This document shows, piece by piece, positions 61,707 through 64,000 of a stretch of 64,000 bases of DNA; the first letter of the stretch is position 1, and every line of letters starts with the position of its first letter. This DNA comes from Pratylenchus scribneri. Its lineage: Eukaryota > Nematoda > Chromadorea > Rhabditida > Pratylenchidae. The notes beneath the pieces were generated by a model. That model saw only the letters and a list, made by a program, of their open reading frames with translations. It had not been told where the DNA came from and did no database searches. The stretch spans positions 248,001-312,000 of the forward strand of contig JAQSEB010000145.1 in assembly GCA_030063045.1 (NCBI GenBank), given 5' to 3'. The position numbers and the translations under genes are program-made.

Positions 61707-64000
61707 AGAGGTATTCCTACGAATTTAGAAAATAATGATTTTTTAAATTTTCTAAAATTTATTAAAACCTATAGTATTGCTTTTCTCTTAGATATTGGTT
61801 TCTTTTAGGTAAATAAATAAATGTTAATATTCTAAGGTAAATTACATTCACGCACATAAGAGGTATTCCTACGAATTTAGAAAATAATGATTTTTCAAAT
61901 TTTCAAAAATTTTCTTAAACCCATAGTATTGCTTTTCTCTTAGATATTGATTTCTATTAACTAAATAAATAAATGTTAATATTCTAAGGTAAATTCCATT
62001 CACGCACATAAGAGGAATTCCTACGAATTTAGAAAATAATGATTTTTCAAATTTTCTAAAATTTATTAAAACCTATAGTATTGCTTTTTTCCTAGATATT
62101 GGTTTCTTTTAGGTAAATAAATAAATGTTAATATTCTAAGGTAAATTCCATTCACGCACATAAGAGGAATTCCTACGAATTTAGAAAATAATGATTTTTT
62201 AAATTTTCAAAAATTTTCTTAAACCCATAGTATTGCTTTTCTCTTAGATATTGGTTTCTTTTAGGTAAATAAATAAATGTTAATATTCTAAGGTAAATTC
62301 CATTCACGCACATAAGAGGAATTCCTACGAATTTAGAAAATAATGATTTTTTAAATTTTCTAAAATTTATTAAAACCTATAGTATTGCTTTTCTCTTAGA
62401 TATTGGTTTCTTTTAGGTAAATAAATAAATGTTAATATTCTAAGGTAAATTCCATTCACGCACATAAGAGGAATTCCTACGAATTTAGAAAATAATGATT
62501 TTTTAAATTTTCTAAAATTTATTAAAACCTATAGTATTGCTTTTCTCTTAGATATTGGTTTCTTTTAGGTAAATAAATAAATGTTAATATTCTAAGGTAA
62601 ATTCCATTCACGCACATAAGAGGAATTCCTACGAATTTAGAAAATAATGATTTTTCAAATTTTCTAAAATTTATTAAAACCTATAGTATTGCTTTTCTCT
62701 TAGATATTGATTTCTATTAACTAAATAAATAAATGTTAATATTCTAAGGTAAATTCCATTCACGCACATAAGAGGAATTCCTACGAATTTAGAAAATAAT
62801 GATTTTTCAAATTTTCTAAAATTTATTAAAACCTATAGTATTGCTTTTCTCTTAGATATTGATTTCTATTAACTAAATAAATAAATGTTAATATTCTAAG
62901 GTAAATTCCATTCACGCACATAAGAGGAATTCCTACGAATTTAGAAAATAATGATTTTTCAAATTTTCTAAAATTTATTAAAACCTATAGTATTGCTTTT
63001 CTCTTAGATATTGGTTTCTTTTAGGTAAATAAATAAATGTTAATATTCTAAGGTAAATTCCATTCACGCACATAAGAGGAATTACTACGAATTTAGAAAA
63101 TAATGATTTTTCAAATTTTCTAAAATTTATTAAAACCTATAGTATTGCTTTTCTCTTAGATATTGGTTTCTTTTAGGTAAATAAATAAATGTTAATATTC
63201 TAAGGTAAATTCCATTCACGCACATAAGAGGAATTCCTACGAATTTAGAAAATAATGATTTTTTAAATTTTCTAAAATTTATTAAAACCTATAGTATTGC
63301 TTTTCTCTTAGATATTGGTTTCTTTTAGGTAAATAAATAAATGTTAATATTCTAAGGTAAATTCCATTCACGCACATAAGAGGAATTCCTACGAATTTAG
63401 AAAATAATGATTTTTTAAATTTTCTAAAATTTATTAAAACCTATAGTATTGCTTTTCTCTTAGATATTGGTTTCTTTTAGGTAAATAAATAAATGTTAAT
63501 ATTCTAAGGTAAATTCCATTCACGCACATAAGAGGAATTCCTACGAATTTAGAAAATAATGATTTTTCAAATTTTCTAAAATTTATTAAAACCTATAGTA
63601 TTGCTTTTCTCTTAGATATTGGTTTCTTTTAGGTAAATAATAAATGTTAATATTCTAAGGTAAATTCCATTCACGCACATAAGAGGAATTCCTACGAATT
63701 TAGAAAATAATGATTTTTTAAATTTTCTAAAATTTATTAAAACCTATAGTATTGCTTTTCTCTTAGATATTGGTTTCTTTTAGGTAAATAAATAAATGTT
63801 AATATTCTAAGGTAAATTCCATTCACGCACATAAGAGGAATTCCTACGAATTTAGAAAATAATGATTTTTTAAATTTTCTAAAATTTATTAAAACCTATA
63901 GTATTGCTTTTCTCTTAGATATTGGTTTCTTTTAGGTAAATAAATAAATGTTAATATTCTAAGGTAAATTCCATTCACGCACATAAGAGGAATTCCTACG

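Larger units (their letters stand above)
16188..64000. repeat. 152-bp satellite array (about 315-320 monomers, open to the right)
   Basis: GATTTCTATTAACT recurs at 16188, 16340, 16492, 16644 and 16796, exactly 152 bp apart, and the array continues head to tail to the last base of the window. No inverted monomer or inserted element was seen. Variant units of 149 bp (TTTTAATTTATTAAAAACCC form or TTTAGATAATG form), 145-142 bp (AAATAATATTC form) and 142 bp (10-bp loss at about 39,010) occur in blocks. Positions 16214-16272 of the first monomer define a core that is almost unchanged throughout and holds AGGAATTCCT with an EcoRI site. Alternatives vary in linked groups: CTCTTAG…GATTTCTATTAACT versus TTCCTAG…GGTTTCTTTTAGGT, TTCCATT versus TTACATT, TCTAAAACCC versus TCTTAAACCC. 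No gene lies in the array. Confidence 0.98.

Noticed and set aside
16188..64000. CRISPR array
   Set aside because: Monomers join directly with no unique spacers, the unit is 152 bp, and neighbouring genes are spliced eukaryotic genes.
16188..64000. CENP-B box or telomeric repeats in the satellite
   Set aside because: No match to the CENP-B box pattern and no TTAGGC or TTAGGG runs were seen in the monomer.

Overview
The window is AT-rich eukaryotic DNA, most likely from a nematode. The evidence is spliced genes with (T)TTTCAG or TTTTAAG acceptors, several very short introns (41 and 47 nt), and a gene set of F-box, SPRY-domain and cathepsin D-like aspartic protease proteins, with small DNA transposons in the introns. 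A plant-parasitic tylenchid is plausible but is inference only. No bacterial operon, tRNA, rRNA or CRISPR is visible.

Left part (1-15,637), genic. A 1,444-bp segment occurs twice with no difference seen, at 1-1444 and 7272-8715. It carries a GC-richer, probably coding block of unknown identity on the + strand and the 3' end of a SPRY gene on the - strand. Only the right-hand copy runs on into the complete SPRY gene (8648-10853, 6 exons). The left copy stops inside the last SPRY exon and is therefore the derived one. Between the copies lies a five-exon F-box gene (+, 1752-5506), whose introns 1-3 share the same repeat sequence, followed by a 917-bp Tc1/mariner-like element with TA target duplications. 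A 479-bp hAT-like MITE with a perfect 8-bp target duplication sits in SPRY intron 2. A nine-exon cathepsin D-like protease (-, 12061-15101) follows. Its N-lobe active site reads DTE instead of DTG. Three of the gene models need a single-base homopolymer correction.

Right part (15,638-64,000), satellite DNA. About 3.4 copies of a 163-bp tandem repeat abut a 152-bp satellite at 16,188. The 152-bp array fills the remaining 47.8 kb (roughly 315-320 head-to-tail monomers) and runs off the window. The monomer has a nearly invariant core of about 59 bp with the palindrome AGGAATTCCT (EcoRI site) and an AT-rich part with a few discrete variants. The variants reveal nested higher-order repeats: a 5-mer (760 bp), a 6-mer (909 bp) with an interposed 301-bp dimer, an 8-mer (1,204 bp), a 26-mer (3,952 bp), and a tandem duplication of about 7.8 kb. 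This long, resolved array with its higher-order structure is the most striking content of the window.

All gene models were built by hand from splice-site phase and family resemblance. No database search was possible.
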